From NCBI GenBank assembly GCA_037349315.1, contig JBAIAC010000008.1:37112001-37176000 (forward strand): a DNA stretch of 64,000 nt. The letters run 5' to 3'. How positions within the stretch are numbered: the stretch's first letter is position 1; every line of letters begins with the position of its first letter. Of the stretch, positions 53,881 to 64,000 are shown in pieces. A model generated the notes under the pieces. The model was not told the DNA's origin. It was given only the letters and a program-made list of their open reading frames with translations, and ran no database searches. The translations under genes were made by a program, and so were the position numbers. The DNA is from Chelydra serpentina (taxonomy: Eukaryota; Chordata; Testudines; Chelydridae).

Positions 53881-56800
53881 AAGTGTTTAAATGTGAATGG
53901 AAATAATCACCCACGCTTGCTGTCTCGTTGGAGAGAGCGTGATTTATGTGGGAACTAGAGTGGCCTCGAAGGGGCAGGAATCAGAAGAAACACACACAAT
54001 TAGTTAAGCTACAATTAAACTTATTTGTGATTCTTCTGTTTTTGTCAGTGAGCAGAATAATTTAGCAGGAAAAGCCTTTTATTTATATTCATGTGGGAGA
54101 GAGAAGGCAGAAGAGAAACTGGAGAGACAGAGAAATGTATTAGAAAAAGATTCCAAAATGTGTTTTTTCAGATGAAGGAGCTTAAATTAGTGTAGAAACA
54201 TCCCACATTTACATTATCTTACACATTTCCAACAATTGCAGATGCAAAAGAATCTGTCTGTGCACCAGCTCAAAGAAGAGATACAGTAGGTGCTAACCAG
54301 ATGGAATTCCACCAGCTGTCTTGAGTGACTCTGAACAACAGACCTATACAGGCTATTAAGGACCTTTTGCAATGATATAGAATATTGAAGAAGAGACACT
54401 TTCACTCTGACACCCACAGTAGGGATCTTGCAGAAAACCTGGGTAGCATCCTGACACCTTATCATGATGCCACAGAAAGCACAAAATGACAATCCTGATT
54501 TTATACAAAATTTCTCTCATTTGACTGAAAAGATGTAACATCATTTTGAAGCAACCATACACTGTATGCTGCATTTGGTTGACAGTGGGTTTTTTCCATG
54601 CTAATTTAATTTTTAGAGTGTTAGTTTACAGATTTCCTGGCATGTGAGTGGGTGAGAAAGATTCAGTGTCTTGTATTTCTGTGTGATTTCTTATTTTATT
54701 ATTTCCTTCACATCTCAAAATATTGTTACTTTTTTTTAAAACCACCCTATTGTTAGGTGTGATTTTTCCAGAGTATTTGGGGTATGTGTGCACTGCAATC
54801 AGGAGGTGTGATTGCAGCATGTGTAGGCTTACTTGGCCTAGCTTTAATGGAGCTAGCTCTCTGAAAATAGCAGTGTAGTCACAGTGGCACAGACGGTGGC
54901 ATGAGATAGCCACCTGGACACAATCACCCCTACATATGTTCTTGGATGGCTAGCCCATGCTGCTATGGCTACACTGCTATATTTAGTGAGCCGCTTTGAT
55001 CAAAGTTAGCTTGGGTCATCCATGCTGCAATCCTGATTATAGTGTAGACATATCTTCAGCATTAGCCTAACTCTGCTTCTAGTGAAGTCAATGGGAGTTT
55101 TACCTTTCACTGCAGTGGGAGCAGAGTTTGACCAAGGCTGGGAACTTCTGAAAATCCCACCCTAAAGCTTTATTTGCTTTTCTTTAATTTCTCTTCTATT
55201 GTTTTGCCCAATCTGTTTTATCTCCTGTGTTTCTATTGCACTCACCACCATAGTACCTGGTCATCCGAAACAAATATTTGACTTGCATAGGTGTATAAAG
55301 GGATCTGCTCCCTGCTGTCAGGAACTGGGACATGGGCAGTCATGTCCAGTGGTTAAAGCTGTAGGTGATCAGGCCTGAGGGCTTGAATCAGAGTTGGTAG
55401 CTGGGGTCTAGAATCAATAGCCAGGAACCAGAGGGCAGGGTAAGGAGCCAGGAGCCAGGAGCCAGGCATGGCCTATTTCAGCTACATGTCAGGGATCTTT
55501 CTTTTTGCACAGACCTGCTACACCAGTTACCTGTAGTTACCTGTAACACCAGGCTTAAATAGTAGGTCTGGGAGGGGCTGCCAGTCATCTATGCTGTGGA
55601 TGGCACTTCCTGCAGTGATTGGTCTCCCAGGACGTATGGTGCATTGATGGCAGCTTTGACAAGGCTGCCTTGTGGCAGTGTGGATGCCCCACCCACCTGG
55701 AGTCCTGCAGATGCAGGTCCAAGTGCTATGAATCCCCACATCTATCTTCAGATCAGCCATTCTTACTTGGATTTTTTAAATTATTTTTTTCCAGCCTTTG
55801 TTCTGGTTTGTGAAAAGGCTGAGACATTGACAGAGGTCAGGTGTTTTTGGAGTTTGGTGATCAACACTCTGTGATTCTCCCTAGGAAAGAGAGATTGACG
55901 AATAAATGATAGATGATGAGATTGTTGGCATCAGGTTTTGGTTTCAGATGTACTGTTGTTTGTTGCAGGGTGGTATGTAGAATCCCTTTTGTGAAAGAGG
56001 GGACAACGATTATCTGGGGGCAGTGATGGGTCTGATTATTATTACCTGGCTTTCACTAGCCGAAAGTGGCTGGGATCTTTCATGTATATTGTATCAGACA
56101 TCTCTCAAAGCTTCCAGTGTCTCAGTTTTTCAAACTGGGAAACCCGCCTATGTTTTTATTATTTGAAGAGGCATGTTGAGCACCTAGAAATCCAATGCAA
56201 GTCAATGGAAGCTGCAAGTGCTCAGCGTCTCTGAAAAATCAGGCCCATAATAAGGAATTCCAATGGAATTTTTAAGTCTCTCAAATGGTCAGAAATAAGT
56301 GTGGCTAATGTCATGCTAATCGTATGGATCAAAAAGCAAAACTACAGTGTTATTGCACTGCACTTGCAGTATAATTACATTGTAACTAACATCACTATAT
56401 CATAAAAGGTTAACCCACTTCTAAGTATTAGTATGAACTTCCTGTTAAGCAGTTGTCTGGCTTTTTGCTTGGATTATTTCAGTGTCTTGTGGAAAGGAGA
56501 TTGTAGGAGCTTTCTTTCGAGCTTCCAGAAGTGTGAGTAAGGAAAGGCCAATCATTTAGGCCTTCGTCCTTCAGTCAAAGTTGCTCAGGCAGATCCCTGT
56601 CAGTGGGTGTTCATGCAGGCACAGGGACCTGCTTAGATTTCACTGCAGTGTTGAGGACACAAAATGTATTTAAGCTTTCAAATGAACTTGATGTACAAGA
56701 TAGATGCTTTGAGACTGGATTAAAATATGATCTAAATGCTATCAATTAGAGGAAGTAACTAAGAAATTTGATGAGAGTTTTGGAAGGATGTTGCTGATAT

Positions 56801-57774
56801 TGTAGACCAGATCTTAGGGTCCAGACTTTCAGCACCTAGAGCAGCTCAGGATAGGGCAGATGCAAGCCACCTTTGCTCAGTCCTGAAACTCAGGTCTCTG
56901 GATACTACTTCTCTAGCATAATGTTGTGCCTGAAAGTACTGTTTTGGTCACCAGAGAGCACCAGTCACATCCCCTTTCCTCTAGCAATACTCTCTCCAGA
57001 AAGGGAGTGGGTCTGGATTCGCATCAGCGGAATCCTCAGAGATGTTGATTTAAGGCTTCTTTATACTAATGGAGCCATGTAAAGCAGCTTTAGCAGGGCT
57101 GAGGATCTGGCTCTGTGAATCTGGAGTTGGGTTGGAACTGAAATCCCAGATGCAAATACCCCTGAACTCTGAGGAAGTTCTGACCCAGATCTGGAACATA
57201 ATAGTTGTTTCCTATGTCTATAATGGGCTGGACCAAAATTCTGAACCCAGATGCTTATATTTTGGGGAAGTTTGAATCTAAATCTGTGTGTCCTGATTCT
57301 TCACTGCCTTGACCATTGTGTCGTCCTCCACATCTGTGCAAATTTGCAAAAGGCTACCATTCTGATTTACACTCATTTTACACAGGCATGACTATGCAAT
57401 ACGCAAGGCAGTGGAGAAACAGGCCAAAGTGATACAGCTCTGTAAAGCCTTACATCTTCATAATTAGACAGGAGTCTATTATCAGAACTCTGAACACCCA
57501 GCTGACTGACTGTTTCCCTTCAAGGGAATCAACAGGGACCAATTTTTATATATGGGTGCTTTAATAGGCTATGTACATTCTGCATTTGGATGCTCAGCCA
57601 GGCACTTCAGTTCTGGAATCTATACACTTAAGAATCAATTGTAGCATTGAAATGTAAGCTCTGAACATTCTATTAAGGACCCATGTTTGAAAATTGGGCT
57701 AATTAGGACTAATGCAATAATATTCTCAGCGATGAAGGGCACTGGAAGCTACAGCAGCTGGTTGAGCAGAGTTT
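53881..57774. other. Non-genic with one worn MITE
   Basis: A MITE lies at 54780-55054. A triple 'AGGAGCC' tandem lies at about 55443-55465. Small 'TCAATGGGAG' repeat centres occur near 55088 and 56200. The remaining sequence holds nothing I can name. Confidence 0.45.
54780..55054. repeat. Worn 'GTCTACAC' MITE
   Basis: The left 'GGGTATGTGTGCACTGCAATCAGG' and the right, reversed, 'AAGATATGTCTACACTATAATCAGG' form inverted ends. 'TGATTGCAGCATG' and 'CATGCTGCAATC' extend the pairing. Inside is 'CCCATGCTGCTATGGCTACACTGC', shared in style with the element at 14834. No clear TSD. Confidence 0.55.
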
Positions 57775-57968
57775 AGAATCATAGAATTGGAAGGGACCTC
57801 GAGAGGTCATCTAGTCCAGTCCCCTGCACTCAAGACAGGACTAAGTATTATATAGACCATTCCTGACAGGTGTTTGTCCAACCTGCTCTTAAAAATCCCC
57901 AGTGATGGAGATTCCACAGCCTCCCTAGGCAATTTATTCCAGTGCTTAACCACTCTGACAGTTAGGAA
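57775..57968 (-). repeat. CR1 3' fragment
   Basis: Plus text AGAATCATAGAATTGGAAGGGACC onwards to 'CCAGTGCTTAACCACTCTGACAGTTAGGAA' is the reverse of a CR1 3' end, very like that at 5224. It ends exactly where the Penelope-like element begins. Confidence 0.88.
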
Positions 57969-58840
57969 ACAGATTGACAGAGCTAGAAGGGTACTCAGAA
58001 GTCACATACTACAAGACAGGCCCAACAAAGAAAGTAACAGAACACCACTAGCCATCACCTTCAGCCCCCAACTAAAACTTCTCTAGCACATCATCAAGGA
58101 TCTACAACCTATCCTGAAGGGCAGTCCCTCACTCTCAGACCTTGGGAGACAGGCCAGTCCTCGCTTACAGACAGCCCCCTAACCTGAAGCAAATACTCAT
58201 CAGCAACTATACACCACACAATAAAAACACTAACCCAGGAACCTATCCCTGCAACAAACCGTTACCAACTCTGTCCGCGTGTCTATTTAAGGGACACCAT
58301 CATAGGACCTAACCATATCAGCCACACCATCAGGGGCTTGTTCACCTGCACATCTACCAATGTGATATATGCCATCATGTGCCAGCAATGTCCCTCTGCA
58401 ATGTACATTGGGCCAAACCGGACAGTCTCTACGCAAAAGAATAAATGAACACAAATCAGACGTCAAGAATTATACGATTCAAAAACCAGTCGGAGAACAC
58501 TTCAATCTCCCTGGACACTCAATAAGAGACTTAAAAGTGGCAATTCTTCAACAAAAAAACTTCAAAAACAGACTCCAACGAGAAACTGCAGAACTGGAAT
58601 TAATTTGCAGACTGGACACCATCAAATTACACCTGAATAAAGAGTGGATGGGTCACTACAAAAACTAATTTCCCCCTACTGTTACTCACACCTTCTTGCC
58701 AACTGTATTAAATGGGCCACCCTGATTACATTGGCCTCATTACCACTACAAAAGTGATTTTTCCTCCATTGGTATTCTACTGTTGAGAATAGCCCACTTC
58801 CACTTTAATTGAATTGTCTCTTCTTCATTTACATTTCCAA
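57969..58840 (+). mobile_element. 5'-truncated Penelope-like element
   Basis: Plus strand. It starts in the region after the RT fingers/palm ('RVLRSHILQDRPNKESNRTP'), crosses a degraded Cys-rich linker (about 58240-58380) and encodes a GIY-YIG endonuclease (see next entry). After the TAA near 58666 comes the element's 3' UTR ('TTTCCCCCTACTGTTACTCACACC', 'ACATTGGCCTCATTA', 'CTACTGTTGAGAATAGCCCACTTCC'), the same UTR as in the pair at 47106. The UTR is cut short near 58840 before the usual 'TTAGTCTCTAAAGTGCC' end. No TSD identified. Confidence 0.88.
58383..58668 (+). pseudogene. Penelope GIY-YIG endonuclease, C-terminal end
   Basis: The frame ending 58668 reads 'TGQSLRKRINEHKSDVK', 'PVGEHFNLPGHSIRDLKVAIL' and 'QRETAELELICRLDTIKLHLN', ending 'MGHYKN'. 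One base frame upstream the same region reads 'CQQCPSAMYIGQTG', so a one-base change near 58410 separates the YIG half-motif from the rest. Known: in Penelope-like elements this nuclease nicks the target DNA. The conserved Arg (RINEH) and downstream Glu (RETAELE) are visible. The gene is truncated and shifted, so inactive. Confidence 0.82.
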
Positions 58841-61800
58841 GGCTCCAATTGCATTTTATGGGTAATTTTAATTATAGGGATATACACAATGTAAAAGATA
58901 ATGTAATAGCAAACAACAAACCTTCATTAGTTTTCATGAAGTTTATATATCAAGTACATTCTCCTCTTAACACTAACACACACTTTTGATCTGGGTTTAA
59001 CAAGTTACAGGCATATACATAATGCAATGTGATAGCAATCAACAGGTTATAGATAAGTGAAGATAATACCATTAACATTTCCTTTGAACTAAACTAACAC
59101 ACAAGAATTGGTCTGAGTACACTACAATACCTTTTGACACAACTGTAATTTCTATTAGCAAATAAGTGAATTATTCTGTATGCACATTAATACACTTAAG
59201 ACTTTGATAGTCACATACCAGTGAACTGGCCTGCGTCTTTGGCTTGAGTTGGTCTGTCAACGTCACACCCATAACTGCACAAGTCCAGTTTGAATGTGCA
59301 CTGAGGAAGATGTGCACCTAAATCAGGTTAACATTATTGTATCATAGGCTAATGCTCACAAGAACTCTAGAATAATAAGGAAAAATACATTCTCAGAATA
59401 ATAAATGTTACCTCTAAAATATGTATGTTGGCCTGGTCAAAGATAGTGGCAATAGAATCTCAAGAGGTTCAGAGTTTAGATTGAGTTTAGACAACCTCAG
59501 AAACAGTGGGTGATCATCTTAGTTAACTAAACTTTTTGAGCCTCTAAGATTGGGCTGGACATCCCACGAGGAGAGACATTGTCATGAGACTTTCAGCATG
59601 CCTGCTCTAGTCATGGGCAAAATTACAATGATAAAAAGTCTTTCTTGTAGTATTTCATTTCTTCTGGTTCTGACCTTGACAGGGAATCGAAGCAGGAGGA
59701 AAAATCCCGTAACTAAATATTTCAGAATCTTATAAAAAGTTTAGCTTGAGTTTGCTTCTACAAATAACAGAAGTTCAGTGTGGGAGGTTTTATTTTTATT
59801 TTGTAAACGATTCTCCTACCTGTACTTAAATGCAGCTCACTCACGTGGAGCTTGGTGGTTACAAATGTACGAGAGAGAAGGGCAAATCTTTAATATAGTA
59901 AGGAATTGTTTATGCTCAATTTCTTCCCAACTTTGAGCTTGTTTAGGGTAGGTTTCAATTAGAAAGTAGAGTCTTTTACAAGGTCAGACACATTTTTTCA
60001 CCTTTCTTGCTTAGACTTTTGTATGCAGTGGAGGTCTGTTCTTCTCACTTTCATTCGGTTTCAATAGAACAAAAAGAGATCCAAGTGAATGCTTATTTAG
60101 TCTGGTATATGAAATTGTAGTAAGGCAAAAAAGCAGTCAAAATAAAACTGTGATACATATCTCCAAAGAATGAAGAAATTCAGGGAGCAAAAAGCTGCTG
60201 TGAAGAGTTATAATGAATATCTGATGTATAATGTGCTTATTCTGCTGCTTAAATAGTTTTTTTTTAAAAAAAAACAATTGTCCATTGGAACTACAAAAGA
60301 AGGCTTTAGATATATAGATTTAAAACATTTGCCTGGAGTTTTAGGCAAAATAATGGAGGCTATTTATCTGCATAATGAACTGAGTTCTGTACAATAGCTG
60401 TCAGTACACTTAAAAATTAGATACTCTTGACTACATTTTTACATTTATTTCATAGATGCATAGAACTGCTTTTGTAAGCCACCTGGGCATTATATATTTG
60501 AAATAGTTGATATGCTGTATAAATCTAGAACCTATTAAGGTTATTTGATTGCTGTCTCATATGTTGTAATACTCAGATAATGCCATATTTGCTAGGTTGA
60601 CTGTACTTTTGGTTGCTTAATAATGACTACAATTGCATTTGCTCAAATGTGTTTTAATTATGGTTCCCAGTAGGCCAGACTGCAGTATCAAAATATAGCA
60701 GGCTTTCATGTTTTTTGTATAATGAGCAGAGGCAAAGTCTTTAGCACAAATGGATTACAATTCCCAATACTGGATGAAATGCTTTAGAACTGCAGTATGC
60801 TTTCTTTTGTTTGACAACCTCTTGACCTTACTGTTTTTCTAATCCTATTAATTCCTTTCTTCAGAAGTAGAGAATACAGTATCTGTATCCCTGAGAGGCC
60901 AGGACAAACTGACAAGATCACTGGCTGCATTATGCTGTGTTGAGAGATTGTTTAAATCCTACATTTGTAATGCAGATGGCAATAAACAGTTTCTGAACAA
61001 AAGCTGATTAAAGAATTTAGTCAGAATTTTGTAGCACAAAGAAATTGCTTATTTAAGCAGAATAAAAAAGTTGATAGAGCTCACACAATTAAGGAAAAAA
61101 AGTGATGAATTCTTCAAGGTGCTGAATGCTCTGTATTCCACTTGTTGGCAGTGAGTGTTTTGCGTGCTCAGAACAAGCACCTCTCAGGAGGCAAGCAGCA
61201 CTTACCAGAGTTGGGCCCAAGGTAAATGACTTTTGATTCTAATAAGGAAAAAAGTCCTATTGTGAGAATTACTCTAGCAAACTACAAAGGAGGACACTTT
61301 TCCAAGATAACCACTGTGCAAGTGATTGTGGAAAGGATTTGCTCCCTGCAGTTACCACCAGGCACACTTTTAAACTCTGATGCTAATTGGAGATGGGCTC
61401 AAACCAAAAACACTAGATCCTTGAACTTTTGTGAAGGAGAGGGGGGCTTGGAATTCAGACCTTGATTGATCTATGCATTTTCAGCTGACCTCAGTTTCTT
61501 TGATGGGATGTTTGAAATCCAGACCCACACCTGGGTCTGGACCATTTCTAGTCTGAATAATTATCTGTTATATATAACATTGTGTAAGTGCACATTGTCC
61601 CATTCTGTTCTGGAGACTATTGAATGCAGTATATTTTTCCTGCATTCCTCAAGGCCTTCCCTTGCTTGCCAGTTGCCACCCATCTATCAGCTTTCTTTAA
61701 AAAGATCTTGGCCTTTCATATTGCATGTGTTTAATTTAGAACTATCCTTTGAAACACCCCAGTGGGATTCATATTTTACTTCTGCTTTTACAATAAACCA

Positions 61801-62429
61801 AAAACTGAGCCTATTGTTAAAATAAGAAGTTTAACACTGGAGCTATTCTATACATTTTAAACTAACAAGCTGGATGTACAATATTCTCAATGAGGTATAA
61901 AAAAAAAAAGCTAAATGAATAAAATGCAACAAGACTGGTGACCTATAGGGAAAAAAAAGAGAGGGATAGGGACTACTGAATATCATCACAGAACTACTAT
62001 TTAATCATTACTATTGGCCAATATTTGTTTTGTACCCAAGAAGTACTGTATAATAAAATCCACTGACAGTACTGAATATCAGTTTTCTTCAATAAGCGTT
62101 TTACTGATCTCAATTTATATTTTATTATTGTTTTTGTTATGGTGCCAAACCCAAACCACCCACCACTAGGTAAAACACAACCGGCATTTAACATAATACA
62201 ACAACACTAGCTAACATTTGGGAAGGAAGTGAAGAAGAATACAGCACCTAACTGTGAAGCTACAGGATGAATTTAGGTGGGTAAAGTATTACCTATCAAA
62301 ACAGGAATTTGATCAGGACAGCGAACAATTAGAAAAGTACCATAGGGTCTCTAATGACTTCATATGGGCAGAACTTTAGTTTTACATTTACATGTCTGAT
62401 CCAATATGGGACTTGTATCTAAGGTACTT
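58841..62429. other. Non-genic, AT-rich; nothing recognisable
   Basis: A long AT-rich stretch with poly-T/A runs (for example 60257-60277). Open frames are short. No repeat border, RNA gene or exon is evident on either strand. Confidence 0.5.
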
Positions 62430-62960
62430 ATATGGCCCGTATTACAACAGTATTTGAATACCTCACAATCTTCAATACACTTATCCTCACAACACCCCAT
62501 GAGGTAGGGAAGACTATTTCCTATTTTACAGCTAGGGGGAACTGAGGTACAGAGAAACTAAGGGCTAGTCTACACTACCCGCCTGATTCGGCGGGTAGTG
62601 ATCGATGTTCTGGGATCGATTTATCGCGTCTCATCTAGATGCGATAAATCGATCCCAGAACCGCTCCCCGTCGACACCGGAACTCCAGCTTGGTGAGCAG
62701 AGGAAGCGCTGTCGACGGGGGAGCCTGCCTGCTGCCGTGTGGACCGGGGTAAGTACTTTTAAAAATCGATCTAAGATATTCGACTTCAGCTACATTATTC
62801 ACGTAGCTGAAGTTGTGTATCTTAGATCGACCCCCCGCCCCCCCAGTGTGGACCAGCCCTAAGTGCCTTGCCCATGGTCACATAGGAAACATGTGGTAGA
62901 GTATGGAACTGATCCTAGTTTCTCAAATACCAAGCTAGCACCTTTTAAGTAGTGGGCCAA
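62430..62960 (-). repeat. Old MIR-type SINE split by a MITE
   Basis: Left part: 'TATCCTCACAACACCCCATGAGGTAGGGAAG', 'CTATTTTACAGC', 'AACTGAGGTACAGAGAAACTAA' (to 62561). Right part: 'GTGCCTTGCCCATGGTCACATAGGAA', 'GGTAGAGTATGGAACTGATCC' (from 62863). Together they read as the reverse complement of a MIR-type SINE. The join across 62561/62863 restores the MIR order exactly, so the MIR is the older element. Confidence 0.8.
62562..62859. mobile_element. Harbinger-type MITE with perfect TAA TSD (298 bp)
   Basis: The ends are GGGCTAGTCTACACTACC and, reversed, GGGCTGGTCCACACTGG. TAA lies on both sides (62559-62561, 62860-62862). Inside is a perfect 20-bp stem (62608-62627 with 62641-62660, 13-base loop) and a second stem near 62766-62829 (CGATCTAAGATA.../...TATCTTAGATCG). 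CCCGCC/GGCGGG forms a third small stem at the left end. Same family as 52476-52755, opposite orientation. Non-coding; ends related to the autonomous element at 25057. Confidence 0.9.
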
Positions 62961-64000
62961 GCATCCTCTCCTACCTCCACTTGCAGCATCAAACAGCCTC
63001 CTAGATCTGTGGCAAGGTATTACTGATTTCTTAATATTACTTAGGGACAAATTCTGGCACTCCAAGCAGTTCTGGTGACTTTAATAGGATTGATTTCCTG
63101 AGGTTTAACTTGGTGAGGATTCGAGCCTGAGCATTTCTGGAGATATTTTCTCTTCAAAGCCCTTTGCAAACATTCATTAATCCTCACAACACACCTATGC
63201 TACTCCTATACAGCACATAGGCCCCCATGCCTTCACCACTCAGAAGTTCCAGAAAGATTCCCTCCAAATTTGATCCCTAGGGATCCTGCTTATTTTTTGA
63301 GATGTAACAAAATCACAGCAGGAGGTGGCTTGGGTGCAAGATTTGAATACAGTTTGTCAGTTATTTTTCTGTTTATGATAGTGATCGCCCCAAACTAATA
63401 CTGTGAAGTGATTGTGAAGCCAATGGCCAAGATTTTAAGAAGTAACCGGTGATGTTGGGTGCCTCAGTTTTCAAGCCCTCTTTAGGTTCTCAAAATAAAG
63501 CAACAAAGGTACCCAAAATCACTAGTCACTTCTGAAAATCTTGACCAATACAAGCCATTGCATAGTTAAAAAAAATATTGGACCAGATCCTCAACTAGTG
63601 TGAACTAATGTAGCTGTGTTAACTTCAATACAATTATGCTGATTTATACCAGTTGAGGTTCTGGCCTCTTAGTTCCTAAAAAGTCTCACCAAGGGGAGTT
63701 TGCTTGATGTTTAAATCCTTTTTTGTGCTTGGAGTGAGATAATTTCAGCACAGTACCCTTTCTGTGCAGCTGACCTGCAGAAAGTACTTGTATCAAAGGG
63801 TTAATAGGAGACATTGAACATTTTGCAGCCATCTTTTTTGGCTCTCATAACAATGTCAAAGCTTTGGATCTTTTTTAGCCTCCCATTAATAACTAGAATG
63901 TATTTATCCTGTCCCTAAATGTTTGACTATCATAAAAAGCAAATGTAGTAGTCAAAAGGGAGCATAACACACAGAACACATAAATCTCTAATCTGCTTTT
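62961..64000. other. Non-genic; short MIR-like patch at 63155-63200
   Basis: 'AAGCCCTTTGCAAACATTCATTAATCCTCACAACAC' resembles the reverse complement of the MIR 3' region, as at 62430. Near 63590-63660 a worn fold-back ('CTCAACTAGTGTGAACTAATGTAGC...ACCAGTTGAGG') occurs. No gene. Confidence 0.45.

Noticed and set aside
1..64000. CRISPR array, bacterial operon or phage content
   Set aside because: No regularly spaced direct repeats, no ribosome binding site pattern and no dense coding; spliced genes and vertebrate transposons dominate.

Overview
This window looks like about 64 kb of non-genic DNA (intergenic or deep intronic) from a turtle. I recognise no host exon. The assignment to turtles is an inference from the repeat mix: CR1 LINE fragments of several ages, a tRNA-derived SINE-type head, Penelope-like retroelement pieces, hAT and PIF/Harbinger MITEs, relics of MIR-type SINEs, and a nearly intact autonomous PIF/Harbinger DNA transposon.

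Layout. 1-5.4 kb: a decayed LINE of Jockey type on the minus strand (endonuclease remnant, reverse transcriptase, C-terminal Cys/His block) and a CR1 3' tail. 5.4-19 kb: mostly unique AT-rich DNA with hAT-type MITEs (8553, 12217, 18614), one 'GTCTACAC' MITE (14834) and old SINE-like repeats. 19.8-22.6 kb: a 5'-truncated CR1 (plus strand) and a solo LTR (minus strand, 4-bp TSD). 25.06-30.03 kb: the PIF/Harbinger transposon. It carries an intact 428-codon DDE transposase (plus), a two-exon Myb/SANT-like gene (minus) broken by a frameshift at a run of six A, and a 96-codon open reading frame (plus) lying inside the antisense intron of the Myb-like gene. 30.4-36 kb: old CR1 pieces, a 283-bp palindromic MITE, a MIR relic and a 751-bp hAT-type element containing tRNA-like arms. 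38.9-41.5 kb: a fairly young CR1 copy (minus) with few disabling mutations. 42.5-43.5 kb: two hAT MITEs with perfect 8-bp TSDs. 47.1-47.9 kb: two Penelope-like copies joined head to head and bracketed by a perfect 13-bp TSD. 51-53.9 kb: CR1, hAT and Harbinger-type MITE pieces and an LTR-like tail. 57.8-58.8 kb: a CR1 tail abutting a Penelope-like element with a GIY-YIG endonuclease coding end. 62.4-63 kb: an old MIR split cleanly by a 298-bp Harbinger-type MITE.

How the parts relate. The Harbinger transposase and Myb-like protein form the two-protein machinery known for PIF/Harbinger elements. The ends of the MITEs at 52476 and 62562 closely match the ends of the autonomous element, so this transposase (or a close relative) probably moved them. 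The third open reading frame in the Harbinger element, its tRNA-like and fold-back leader, and the TSD-bracketed inverted Penelope insertion are the observations most worth following up.
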